This document shows, piece after piece, positions 1 through 6,081 of a DNA stretch of 15,717 bases. The stretch's first letter is position 1, and every line of letters starts with the position of its first letter. The translations under genes and the position numbers were made by a program. This DNA comes from Clostridiales bacterium (GTDB lineage: Bacteria; Bacillota; Clostridia; Oscillospirales; Oscillospiraceae): contig SFPN01000036.1 of the NCBI GenBank assembly GCA_004551945.1, positions 1 through 15,717 of the forward strand. The letters are read 5' to 3'. The notes beneath the pieces were generated by a model. The model was not told where the DNA came from and made no database searches. It worked only from the letters and a program-made list of their open reading frames with translations.

Positions 1-129
1 TGCCTTTCGGTTTTGTCTCGGCAACTCAACCTTAATACAGGCCACTCCTATTCGCTATCTTTTTTTACTTTTTGTCACACATCATCGTAACACCTACATC
101 CTGGCCCCGGAGTGAGCATTGATTTCCTA

Positions 130-158
130 TTGAAATCCGGGAGAAATCCGGGTATAAT
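130..158 (+). promoter_or_regulatory. Sigma-A promoter of the DegV-family gene, with a tandem repeat in the spacer
   Basis: The -35 is TTGAAA (130-135) and the -10 is TATAAT (153-158), separated by 17 bases. The 10-base word GAAATCCGGG occurs twice, at 132-141 and 143-152, so an 11-base period repeat fills the spacer and part of the -35. That could be an operator, but no regulator can be named. The stretch upstream (1-129) shows no gene; it holds T-rich runs around 59-77. Confidence 0.75.
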
Positions 159-210
159 GAGAGTAAAATAAAGAAACTTCTAAAAAAACAAAGGAAAGAA
201 AGGGATCGCC

Positions 211-1059
211 ATGAGCAAGCCTGTATATATTACTGCGGACAGCACCTGCGACATGCCGCCGGAGCTTCAGGAGCGCTTCAACATCAAAATCGCCCCGCTC
301 CATGTGAACATCGGCACGGACAGCTATCTGGACGGCGTGAATTTCAGCTCTGACACCATTTTCGAGCGGTACGAGAAGGAAAAGCTCCTGCCCCGCACCG
401 CCGCGGTGAGCCCCCAGGAGTTTACGGACTTCTTCACCCCCCTGGTGGAGGCCGGGTACGAGGTGGTTCACCTGGACATCAGCTCTGACCTGTCTGCCAC
501 CTATCAGAACGCGGTTATCGCCGCTGAGGACCTGCCGGGGGTCTATCCCATCGACACCCGGGAGCTTACCAGCAGCATCAGCCTCATCATCATGCGGGTC
601 TGCGCCCTGCGGGACGAGGGGAAGAGCGCCCAGGAGATCGTCCAGGCCGTCCACGAGCTGATACCCAAGGCCCACACCAGCTTTGTTATCGACACTCTGG
701 AGTACATGTGGAAGGGGGGGCGCTGCACTGGCGTCACCGCCTTCGGGGCAAACCTTCTTCACCTGAAGCCCTGCATCGAGATGCGGGAAGGCAAGCTGGA
801 GGTGTGCAAGAAGTACCGGGGCAACATCTTCAAGGTCTATGAAAAGTACATCGAGGACCGGCTCACCGGGAAAAAGGTGTGGCCGGAGTACCTCTTTATC
901 ACCACCGGCAGCGCCCTCTCCGAGGAGGAGAAGGAGAAGCTTTCTGCCCTGGTGCACCGGCTGACCGACGTGAAGGAGGTCCTGTTCAGCCGGGTGGGCA
1001 GCACCGTGGCCTGCCACTGCGGCCCCGGCACCCTGGGCCTTCTCTACCTGGACGAATAA
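211..1059 (+). CDS. DegV family fatty-acid-binding protein
   Basis: A complete 282-residue DegV-family protein, the usual length for the family. These cytosolic proteins bind a fatty acid between two domains, and in Gram-positive bacteria the related FakB proteins present exogenous fatty acids to the kinase FakA. Visible motifs are TADSTCD at residues 8-14, HLDISSDLSATY at 87-98, the LEYMWKGGR turn at 163-171, and the C-terminal GSTVACHCGPGTLG region at 263-276. The start is preceded by a purine-rich site (AAAGGAAAGAAAGGG). It has its own promoter upstream and terminator downstream, so it is probably a separate unit not involved in the sulfur genes next door. The family call is firm; whether it works with a FakA kinase cannot be told here. 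Confidence 0.93.
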   Translation: MSKPVYITADSTCDMPPELQERFNIKIAPLHVNIGTDSYLDGVNFSSDTIFERYEKEKLLPRTAAVSPQEFTDFFTPLVEAGYEVVHLDISSDLSATYQNAVIAAEDLPGVYPIDTRELTSSISLIIMRVCALRDEGKSAQEIVQAVHELIPKAHTSFVIDTLEYMWKGGRCTGVTAFGANLLHLKPCIEMREGKLEVCKKYRGNIFKVYEKYIEDRLTGKKVWPEYLFITTGSALSEEEKEKLSALVHRLTDVKEVLFSRVGSTVACHCGPGTLGLLYLDE

Positions 1060-1070
1060 CCGAACCCATA

Positions 1071-1102
1071 AAAACCGCCGCTCGCACGAGAGCGGCGGTT
1101 TT
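1071..1102. terminator. Rho-independent terminator, probably bidirectional
   Basis: A perfect 13-bp stem (1071-1083 with 1090-1102) encloses the loop GCACGA. On the + strand it runs into TTTTATTATTTT, and on the minus strand the same stem is followed by TTTTTAT. It ends the DegV transcript and is placed to end lysR transcripts arriving from the other side. Confidence 0.92.
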
Positions 1103-1127
1103 ATTATTTTGGGGAAACGAAAAATTC

Positions 1128-1203
1128 GATAGGGGGTATCGGAAAAGCGGGAAGGCGAACTTCCGGCGGTCTCCTTGACTTTTTTCCCGGTCTGTCCTAT
1201 ACT
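1128..1203 (+). promoter_or_regulatory. P1: duplicated promoter module with LysR-type box, facing into lysR in antisense
   Basis: The -35 is TTGACT (1175-1180), the spacer is 17 bases and the -10 is TATACT (1198-1203). A 23-base block at 1128-1150, containing GGGGGTATCGGAAAAGCGG, is identical to 12479-12501 ahead of the sulfate transporter. The distance from its TATCGG core to the -35 is the same in both copies (36 bases). The element TTCCTAC follows the -10 at nearly the same offset in both (1219-1225 here). The core is centred near -65 from the predicted start, the usual position of a LysR-type recognition site. The nearest same-strand gene is sir at 2296, beyond the oppositely oriented lysR. 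Confidence 0.8.
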
Positions 1204-1269
1204 GCAAGAAATCACAGTTTCCTACCGGTGTAATGGGTATAAAGATAAGGAAACTACCCATCACTTGTC

Positions 1270-2172
1270 CTAGGACAGCTTCTCCACCGTCTCCACCAGA
1301 ACCTGGATGACTGCCTCGCTCAAAGGCGAGCGGTGATACTTGGGGCTGACCAGATACCCCACCTCGAAGGAGGTGTCGTGTCCGGTGATGGGAATGGCCC
1401 GGATGGCGCCGCTTTCCAGATAGGCATCCCCCTGGGCCATGAACTTGGGGAAGAGGGCTACCTGGTCGGACTGGGAGATCATCTGCTTCATGGAGTCCAG
1501 GTCGTCCGTCCAGAAGGACACCGCCGGATGGGGCTGGTTCTGAAAGACCTCCATGAGGCCGCCGTTATCCTGGCGGAACTCGTCGAGAAACCCAATGTGG
1601 GTCTGGGCCTGCACCTGCTGCCAGGTGACCGAATCCTGGTCCCAGAGGGGGGAGAACTTTCCTGCATACAGCAGGTATTCATCCTGAAAAAGAGGGGTGT
1701 AGGTCAGCTCCCGGAAGGCGCTCAGAAAGTCTCCCTTCACCACAATCCCAATGGTGGCCATGCCCGAGGAGACGCTGCTGGCAATCTTCCGGCTCTCTCC
1801 GGTGGAGACCGACAGGGTGATCCAGGGGTGGGTGTTCCGCAGGGTCTGGAGCACCGCGGTGAGCACCCGGTGATGAAAGCCGGGGATGCACTGCAAAGCG
1901 ACCGTTCCGGCCACATTCTGGCCCTTGGCGGCGGCCACCAGCTCGCTCTGGGCCTGAAAGATGGCTTCCGCCTTTTCCAGGGCCATCCGGCCCAGCTCCG
2001 TGGGCTCCACACCGGTGTTGGTGCGCGTTAACAGGGGCGCGCCCAGCTCCTGCTCCAGCCTGGAGATAGCGCCGCTGAAGGAGGACTGAGAGATGTAGTT
2101 CTGCTTGGCGGCAACAGAGATGGAGCGGTATTTCACCGCCTCCTGAAAGTAGTAAAGCTGTTCCAGTTTCAT
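1270..2172 (-). CDS. LysR-family transcriptional regulator (full length), likely sulfur regulator
   Basis: A 300-residue LysR-type regulator of normal length. The N-terminal winged helix-turn-helix is clear (MKLEQLYYFQEAVKYRSIS, then AAKQNYISQSSFSGAISRLE, about residues 1-60), followed by the linker helix and a two-lobed effector domain (about 90-295). The start at 2172 is chosen because AGAGGT lies a few bases upstream and the protein then begins exactly where LysR proteins do; an in-frame start 15 codons earlier adds an atypical extension. It is divergent from the sulfite reductase operon, so by the usual logic of the family it should control that operon and itself, in the manner of CysB or CysL. 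The effector is unknown. Its 3' end and downstream region overlap the antisense promoter P1. Confidence 0.9.
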   Translation of the reverse strand: MKLEQLYYFQEAVKYRSISVAAKQNYISQSSFSGAISRLEQELGAPLLTRTNTGVEPTELGRMALEKAEAIFQAQSELVAAAKGQNVAGTVALQCIPGFHHRVLTAVLQTLRNTHPWITLSVSTGESRKIASSVSSGMATIGIVVKGDFLSAFRELTYTPLFQDEYLLYAGKFSPLWDQDSVTWQQVQAQTHIGFLDEFRQDNGGLMEVFQNQPHPAVSFWTDDLDSMKQMISQSDQVALFPKFMAQGDAYLESGAIRAIPITGHDTSFEVGYLVSPKYHRSPLSEAVIQVLVETVEKLS

Positions 2173-2209
2173 ATATTTTACCTCTTTTCCGGGTCTTAAG
2201 TGCGGCATA

Positions 2210-2233
2210 TAAACCAATAAACAGATTGGGTTA
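2210..2233. promoter_or_regulatory. Inverted repeat at the lysR transcription start, candidate operator
   Basis: TAAACCAAT (2210-2218) and ATTGGGTTA (2225-2233) form 9-base arms with one mismatch around a 6-base centre. The dyad sits across the predicted start of lysR transcription, a plausible place for autorepression. It does not resemble the TATCGGA boxes at P1 and P2, so a different protein or a different mode of binding must be considered. Confidence 0.45.
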
Positions 2234-2238
2234 ATAGG

Positions 2239-2267
2239 ATTGTAAAGAAAAGATCCTGCGTTGTCAA
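2239..2267 (-). promoter_or_regulatory. Promoter of lysR
   Basis: Read on the minus strand, TTGACA (+ strand 2262-2267) is followed after 17 bases by TACAAT (+ strand 2239-2244). The predicted start is near 2232, about 60 bases ahead of the lysR ATG. On the + strand of the same gap no comparable promoter is seen for sir; the best is a TAGAAT -10 at 2269-2274 with no -35. Confidence 0.75.
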
Positions 2268-2295
2268 ATAGAATTTGTATCAGGAGGTTTCATCC

Positions 2296-3156
2296 ATGGC
2301 AGTAGATTACGCGGCGCTGAAAGCCGGCGGCTTTATGCGTCAGAAACAGAAAAACACCTTTTCCCTGCGGCTGCGGGTGGTGGGGGGAACCCTTACCACA
2401 GAGCAGCTGAGCACCATCATTGCCGTCGCCAAACAGTACGGCCATGACTACGTCCACCTGACCTCCCGCCAGGGGGTGGAGATCCCCTTTATCAAGCTGG
2501 AGGATATTGAAGAGGTGAAGGCCGCTCTGGCGGCGGGAGGCGTCTCTCCCGGTGTCTGCGGCCCCAGAGTGCGGACGGTCACCGCCTGCCAGGCAGGCAA
2601 ATGCTGTCCCAGCGGCTGTATTGACGCCTATGCCATCGCCGAGGGGCTGGATCAGCGGTACTTTGGCCGCCAGCTGCCCCACAAGTTCAAGTTCGGCGTC
2701 ACCGGCTGCCAGAACAACTGCCTGAAGGCAGAGGAGAACGACGTGGGCGTGAAAGGCGGCATGACCCTGAACTGGGTGGAGGACGACTGCATCTCCTGCG
2801 GCGTGTGCGAAAAGGCCTGCCGCCGGAAGGCCATCACCATGGAGGACGGGAAGATCATCATCAACGACGATCTCTGCAACTACTGCGGCCGGTGCGTCAC
2901 AGCATGTCCCACCAACGCCATGGAGGGAACCTCCGGCTATCTGGTCTATTTTGGCGGGACCTTCGGCAACGACATCCAGAAGGGGACGGACCTGGTTCCC
3001 ATCCTTCGGGATGAGGAGACGCTGTATCGGGTGACCGACGCAGCCATTGACTATTTTGCAGAAAACGCCCAGCCCGGAGAGCGCTTTGCCAAGACTCTGG
3101 AGCGCCTGGGCTGGGACGAACTGAGAGAAAAAGTGAAGGAGGCATATCATGGCTGA
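2296..3156 (+). CDS. sir: Compact siroheme sulfite reductase with two embedded [4Fe-4S] clusters
   Basis: A 286-residue single-subunit nitrite/sulfite reductase of the small, AsrC-like kind. The N-terminal ferredoxin-like half carries HLTSRQGVEIPF (54-65). The siroheme/[4Fe-4S] ligands are C98-X5-C104 and C138-X3-C142. Between residues 165 and 204 lie two ferredoxin motifs, C165-X2-C-X2-C-X3-C175 and C194-X2-C-X2-C-X3-C204. It should reduce sulfite to sulfide with six electrons taken through these clusters, probably from ferredoxin. It is much shorter than CysI (about 570 residues). The start at 2296 follows AGGAGG at 2282-2287. It opens a long operon that also makes siroheme, which supports the assignment, and the stop overlaps the next start by 8 bases. 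Nitrite as substrate is less likely given the sulfur neighbours. Confidence 0.88.
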   Translation: MAVDYAALKAGGFMRQKQKNTFSLRLRVVGGTLTTEQLSTIIAVAKQYGHDYVHLTSRQGVEIPFIKLEDIEEVKAALAAGGVSPGVCGPRVRTVTACQAGKCCPSGCIDAYAIAEGLDQRYFGRQLPHKFKFGVTGCQNNCLKAEENDVGVKGGMTLNWVEDDCISCGVCEKACRRKAITMEDGKIIINDDLCNYCGRCVTACPTNAMEGTSGYLVYFGGTFGNDIQKGTDLVPILRDEETLYRVTDAAIDYFAENAQPGERFAKTLERLGWDELREKVKEAYHG

Positions 3157-3394
3157 GTTTGATGTGAATGAACGGGTGGATATCACCGATGTGGTCTGCC
3201 CCGTGACCTTTGTGAAGGCGAAGGTCGCCCTGGAAGAGCTGGACGACGGAGAGATCCTGGCCGTCCACATGAACGATGGGGAACCGGTGCAGAACGTCCC
3301 CCGGAGCATCAAGGAGGACGGACACCAGATCCTGAAGCTCATTGACAATGGGGACAGCACCTATGACCTCATTGTGAGAAAGGTGGGGGACTGA
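3149..3394 (+). CDS. TusA-family sulfur carrier with CPVT in place of CPxP
   Basis: An 81-residue TusA/SirA-like protein, complete and of normal length. The active cysteine is C17 in DVVCPVTFVKAKVAL; classical TusA proteins have CPxP, here it is CPVT. TusA proteins carry persulfide or thiosulfonate sulfur on this cysteine and pass it to a partner. It overlaps the end of sir by 8 bases and has its own AAGGAGG site, so the two are probably made in similar amounts. I infer that it handles sulfur made or used by the sulfite reductase, or holds sulfide as persulfide for loading onto HcyS. The family assignment is firm and the role is inference. Confidence 0.85.
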   Translation: MAEFDVNERVDITDVVCPVTFVKAKVALEELDDGEILAVHMNDGEPVQNVPRSIKEDGHQILKLIDNGDSTYDLIVRKVGD

Positions 3395-3395
3395 C

Positions 3396-3710
3396 ATGGC
3401 GGAGACCCTGAACACCGAGACCTTTGCCCCCTTTTTAAAGGTGCACCCTGTGGTTCTGGCGGACTTTTACAAGGACGGCTGTGTGGCCTGCCGTCGGATC
3501 GCCCCCCTGCTGGCTCAGGTGGAGTCGGCCCAAGCCGGGCAGACGGCCCTGGCCCGGGTGAACACCTCCAGCAACCTGGCGCTGGCCCAGCAGTATGAGA
3601 TCGAGGCCACCCCCACCCTGATCCTGTTCCGGGACGGCCTGGAGGTCTCCCGGCACAGAGGGGTCATCACCAAAGATGAACTGGACAAATTTCTGGAAGA
3701 AGCGCTTTAA
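3396..3710 (+). CDS. Thioredoxin-like protein with a CVAC active site
   Basis: A 104-residue thioredoxin fold starting directly after the tusA-like stop. The redox motif is C29-V-A-C32 in FYKDGCVACRRIAPLL, where ordinary thioredoxin has WCGPC; the tryptophan is missing. The cis-proline loop EATPTLILFRDG (residues 70-81) is intact, so it should be redox active. Its likely reductase is the TrxB-like protein four genes downstream. Possible jobs are reducing persulfide on the TusA-like cysteine, reducing an acyl-disulfide on HcyF, or supplying electrons elsewhere in the pathway. It is a pathway-dedicated thioredoxin by context, not the housekeeping one. Confidence 0.85.
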   Translation: MAETLNTETFAPFLKVHPVVLADFYKDGCVACRRIAPLLAQVESAQAGQTALARVNTSSNLALAQQYEIEATPTLILFRDGLEVSRHRGVITKDELDKFLEEAL

Positions 3711-3742
3711 CGATACTTAACTTGAGAAATGAGGAATGCAAT

Positions 3743-3949
3743 ATGACCATCACCGTAGCAGGTAATAAGAAGGAATATCCCGAGGGGCTCACCGTGGGCC
3801 AGCTCATCCAGGCAGAAAACGTGGAGACCCCTCTGTACGTCACCGTTTCCCTGAACGACGAATTTCTGGACAGCGCCGTTCGGGATGAAACTGTCCTGAA
3901 GGACGGCGACGAAGTAGAATTTCTGTACTTCATGGGAGGTGGCTGCTGA
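3743..3949 (+). CDS. hcyS: ThiS-like sulfur carrier protein, HcyS type, ending Gly-Gly-Gly-Cys
   Basis: A 68-residue ubiquitin-like sulfur carrier. The beta-grasp pattern is visible: ITVAGNKKEYPEGLTVGQLI at the N-terminus, then VSLNDEFL and KDGDEVEFLYFMGGGC at the end. The start at 3743 follows GAGGA with 7 bases spacing; an in-frame TTG at 3722 is less likely. ThiS proteins normally act with a free Gly-Gly end, but here an extra Cys68 follows the glycines. HcyS of Wolinella succinogenes also has an extra residue (Ala) that a JAMM protease removes. Since hcyF and hcyD follow immediately and metY is nearby, the homocysteine role is favoured over thiamine synthesis; no thiG or thiH is in the window. 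Its last codons double as the ribosome site of hcyF. Confidence 0.85.
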   Translation: MTITVAGNKKEYPEGLTVGQLIQAENVETPLYVTVSLNDEFLDSAVRDETVLKDGDEVEFLYFMGGGC

Positions 3950-3951
3950 TG
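3935..3951 (+). promoter_or_regulatory. Ribosome site of hcyF inside the Gly-Gly codons of hcyS
   Basis: The codons for the C-terminal glycines read GGA GGT GGC, so GGAGGT (3935-3940) is a near-perfect Shine-Dalgarno site 8 bases ahead of the hcyF ATG at 3949. Stop and start share one base in TGATG. This should couple translation of carrier and activating enzyme. Confidence 0.8.
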
Positions 3952-4752
3952 GCGTTTACCAACGAACAGCTGGAACGGTACTCCCGGCAGATCATCTTGA
4001 AGGAGATTGGCGTCAAGGGGCAGAAGAAGCTCTTAAACGCCAAGGTCCTGATCATCGGCGCCGGTGGCCTGGGCGCGCCGGCGGCCATGTATTTGGCTGC
4101 GGCCGGGGTTGGCACCATTGGCATCGCCGACGCGGACGTGGTGGATCTGTCCAACCTCCAGCGGCAGATCATCCATGCCACCCCTGACCTGGGAAAGCCC
4201 AAGGTGGAGTCTGCAAAGGAGTCCATGCAGGCCATCAACCCGGAGGTGGTGGTCCACACCTACCACACCTTCGTGGCGGCGGACAACATTGCCGACATGG
4301 TGAAGGACTATGACTTCATCATCGACGGCACCGACAACTTCCCGGCCAAGTTCCTCATCAACGACGCCTGCGTTATGGCGGAAAAGCCCTTCTCCCACGC
4401 GGGCATCCTCCGGTTCGGCGGCCAGCTCATGACCTATGTGCCGGGGCAGGGTCCCTGCTATCGCTGCGTGTTCGAGAATCCGCCTCCCAAGGACGCGGTG
4501 CCCACCTGTAAGCAGGCGGGCGTCATCGGGGCCATGGCCGGCGTGATTGGGTGCCTGCAGGCTCTGGAGGCGGTGAAGTACATCACCGGCGCTGGCGAAC
4601 TGCTCACCGGAAAGCTTCTGACCTATGACGCCCTCACCATGAAGTTCCGCACGGTGAAGCTGCCCAAGAATCCACGCTGCGCCGTGTGCGGGGAGCACCC
4701 CACCATCACGGAGCTGATCGACTACGAGCAGGCGGAGTGCGAGGGCTTATGA
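3949..4752 (+). CDS. hcyF: ThiF/MoeB-type carrier-protein adenylyltransferase, HcyF type
   Basis: A complete 267-residue E1-like enzyme. It shows the ATP-binding GAGGLG at residues 37-42, the conserved D62 and NLQRQ segment (69-73), DGTDN at 126-130, a zinc site of two CxxC pairs (C170/C173 and C244/C247), and a candidate catalytic cysteine C187 in VPTCKQAGVIG. The family adenylates the C-terminal glycine of a ThiS- or MoaD-like partner so that sulfide or persulfide can form a thiocarboxylate. There is no rhodanese domain, so the sulfur must come from elsewhere, for example the sulfite reductase or the TusA-like protein. It overlaps hcyS by one base and hcyD by four. It was possibly annotated as ThiF or MoeB elsewhere; context points to homocysteine synthesis. 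Confidence 0.88.
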   Translation: MAFTNEQLERYSRQIILKEIGVKGQKKLLNAKVLIIGAGGLGAPAAMYLAAAGVGTIGIADADVVDLSNLQRQIIHATPDLGKPKVESAKESMQAINPEVVVHTYHTFVAADNIADMVKDYDFIIDGTDNFPAKFLINDACVMAEKPFSHAGILRFGGQLMTYVPGQGPCYRCVFENPPPKDAVPTCKQAGVIGAMAGVIGCLQALEAVKYITGAGELLTGKLLTYDALTMKFRTVKLPKNPRCAVCGEHPTITELIDYEQAECEGL

Positions 4753-5162
4753 TTACAGTAAAACGCGAAGATTACGAGGCCATTCTGGCCCATGCCCGGG
4801 CCTGCCTGCCGGAGGAGGCCTGCGGCCTCATCGGCGGGACCATCGACCCGGCGGGGAACAAGAAGGTGGAGAAGGTGTATCTCCTGGAGAACACCGACCA
4901 CAGCAACGAGCACTTTACCCTGTCCCCCCAGGCCCAACTGGCGGCGGTGAAGGACATGCGGGCCAACGGCTGGATGCCCTTGGGCAACTGGCACAGCCAC
5001 CCGGAGTCCCCCTCCCGCCCCAGCCAGGAGGATAAGCGGCTGGCCTACGACAGCAAGGCCAGCTACCTGATCCTGTCCCTCCAGGATCAGGACGCGCCGG
5101 TTCTCAATTCCTTCCACATTGAGAACGATGAGGCAGAGAAAGAGGAGCTGGTCTATGTCTGA
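4749..5162 (+). CDS. hcyD: JAMM (MPN) zinc metalloprotease, HcyD type
   Basis: A 137-residue JAB1/MPN/Mov34 metalloprotease. The zinc signature is complete: E23 in PEEACGLIGG, then H82-S-H84, seven residues, S92-Q-E-D95. The start at 4749 forms an ATGA overlap with the hcyF stop; the longer in-frame version begins inside hcyF and lacks the family start. In the Wolinella pathway the homologous HcyD trims the extra C-terminal residue of HcyS and later cuts the HcyS-homocysteine amide; the mycobacterial Mec does the latter for CysO-cysteine. Here the residue to be trimmed would be Cys68 (perhaps Gly67-Cys68). The assignment is firm for the fold and strong for the role because carrier, E1 and protease are consecutive. 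Confidence 0.88.
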   Translation: MITVKREDYEAILAHARACLPEEACGLIGGTIDPAGNKKVEKVYLLENTDHSNEHFTLSPQAQLAAVKDMRANGWMPLGNWHSHPESPSRPSQEDKRLAYDSKASYLILSLQDQDAPVLNSFHIENDEAEKEELVYV

Positions 5163-6078
5163 CTGCTATGAGCTTCTCATCATAGGAGGTGGCCCCGCAG
5201 GCCTGACCGCCGCTATCTATGCGGCCCGGGCAGGCCTGCGTTTTGCCCTGGTGGAGCTGGACGGCTGGGGGGGCGGGCAGATCAGCGCCGCCCTCCAGGT
5301 GAACAACTACCCGGGCCTTCCCGGAATCACGGGGGCCGAGCTGGGGGAGCGCATCCGCCAGCAGGCCCTGGACCTGGGAACCGAGATTCACTGCGGCCAG
5401 GTCAGCCGGATCACCAAGGAAAACGGAATCTTTTCGGTAGAGACCGAGGAGGGGGAGACCTTCCAGGCCAAGGCAGTCATCACTGCCCTGGGGGCCTCTC
5501 CTGCCAAGCTGGGGGTACCCGGGGAGGAAAAGGCCGGCGTCTCCTACTGCGCCGTGTGCGACGGGGAGTTTTACGCCGGCAAGCCGGTGGCCGTCATCGG
5601 CGGCGGGGATGCGGGGGTGGAGGACGCCCTCTACCTGTCTAACATCTGCCCCCAGGTGACCATGCTGCTCCGGCGGGACGTGTTCCGGGCGGCCCAAAGC
5701 CGGGTGAAGCTGCTGGAGGAAAGGTCAAACGTCACCATTCTGCGCAAAACCCAAGCCGTGGAGCTTCAGGGGGAAGGCAGAGTCACGGGCATTCGAACCG
5801 TTTCCCAAGGGACTGAGGGAGCATTCTCCTGCCAGGGGGTGTTCATCGCCGTGGGCACCCTTCCCGCCACCGAGTGCCTGGCAGGCTTTCCCGGCCTGCT
5901 GGACGAGAACGGCTATGTATTGGCGGGGGAGAGCGGAGAGACTGCGATCCCCGGCCTGTTCGCGGCGGGGGACGCCCGGGAAAAGCCCCTCCGCCAGATC
6001 ACCACGGCAGTGGCAGACGGGGCCAACGCGGCAACCTCTGCCGCAGCATACCTGCAAAATTTATTGACGGAGGAATAA
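5155..6078 (+). CDS. trxB: Thioredoxin reductase-like flavoprotein
   Basis: A 307-residue low-molecular-weight thioredoxin reductase of normal length. It has the FAD motif GGGPAG at 11-16, the redox pair C132-A-V-C135 followed by DG, the NADPH motif GGGDAG at 149-154, the phosphate-binding RRDVFR at 173-178, and the C-terminal FAD segment GLFAAGDA at 267-274. The HRR of E. coli TrxB is LRR here, but the two arginines that favour NADPH remain. The start at 5155 overlaps the hcyD stop by 8 bases; a longer in-frame start lies within hcyD. It should reduce the CVAC thioredoxin of the same operon with NADPH. A ferredoxin-dependent variant is unlikely because the NADPH-binding motif is intact. Confidence 0.88.
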   Translation: MSDCYELLIIGGGPAGLTAAIYAARAGLRFALVELDGWGGGQISAALQVNNYPGLPGITGAELGERIRQQALDLGTEIHCGQVSRITKENGIFSVETEEGETFQAKAVITALGASPAKLGVPGEEKAGVSYCAVCDGEFYAGKPVAVIGGGDAGVEDALYLSNICPQVTMLLRRDVFRAAQSRVKLLEERSNVTILRKTQAVELQGEGRVTGIRTVSQGTEGAFSCQGVFIAVGTLPATECLAGFPGLLDENGYVLAGESGETAIPGLFAAGDAREKPLRQITTAVADGANAATSAAAYLQNLLTEE

Positions 6079-6081
6079 ACC

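Noticed and set aside
1266..1277. Perfect palindrome TGTCCTAGGACA over the lysR stop codon
   Set aside because: It is only 12 bases, half of it is lysR coding sequence, and it has no second copy or U-tract; chance is the simplest explanation.
1233..1310. Possible leader peptide ORF after P1 (begins MGIKIRKLPITC)
   Set aside because: It has a single Cys codon and no ribosome site, and it runs into the antisense of lysR. It may be a remnant of the P2-type leader but cannot be supported as a gene.
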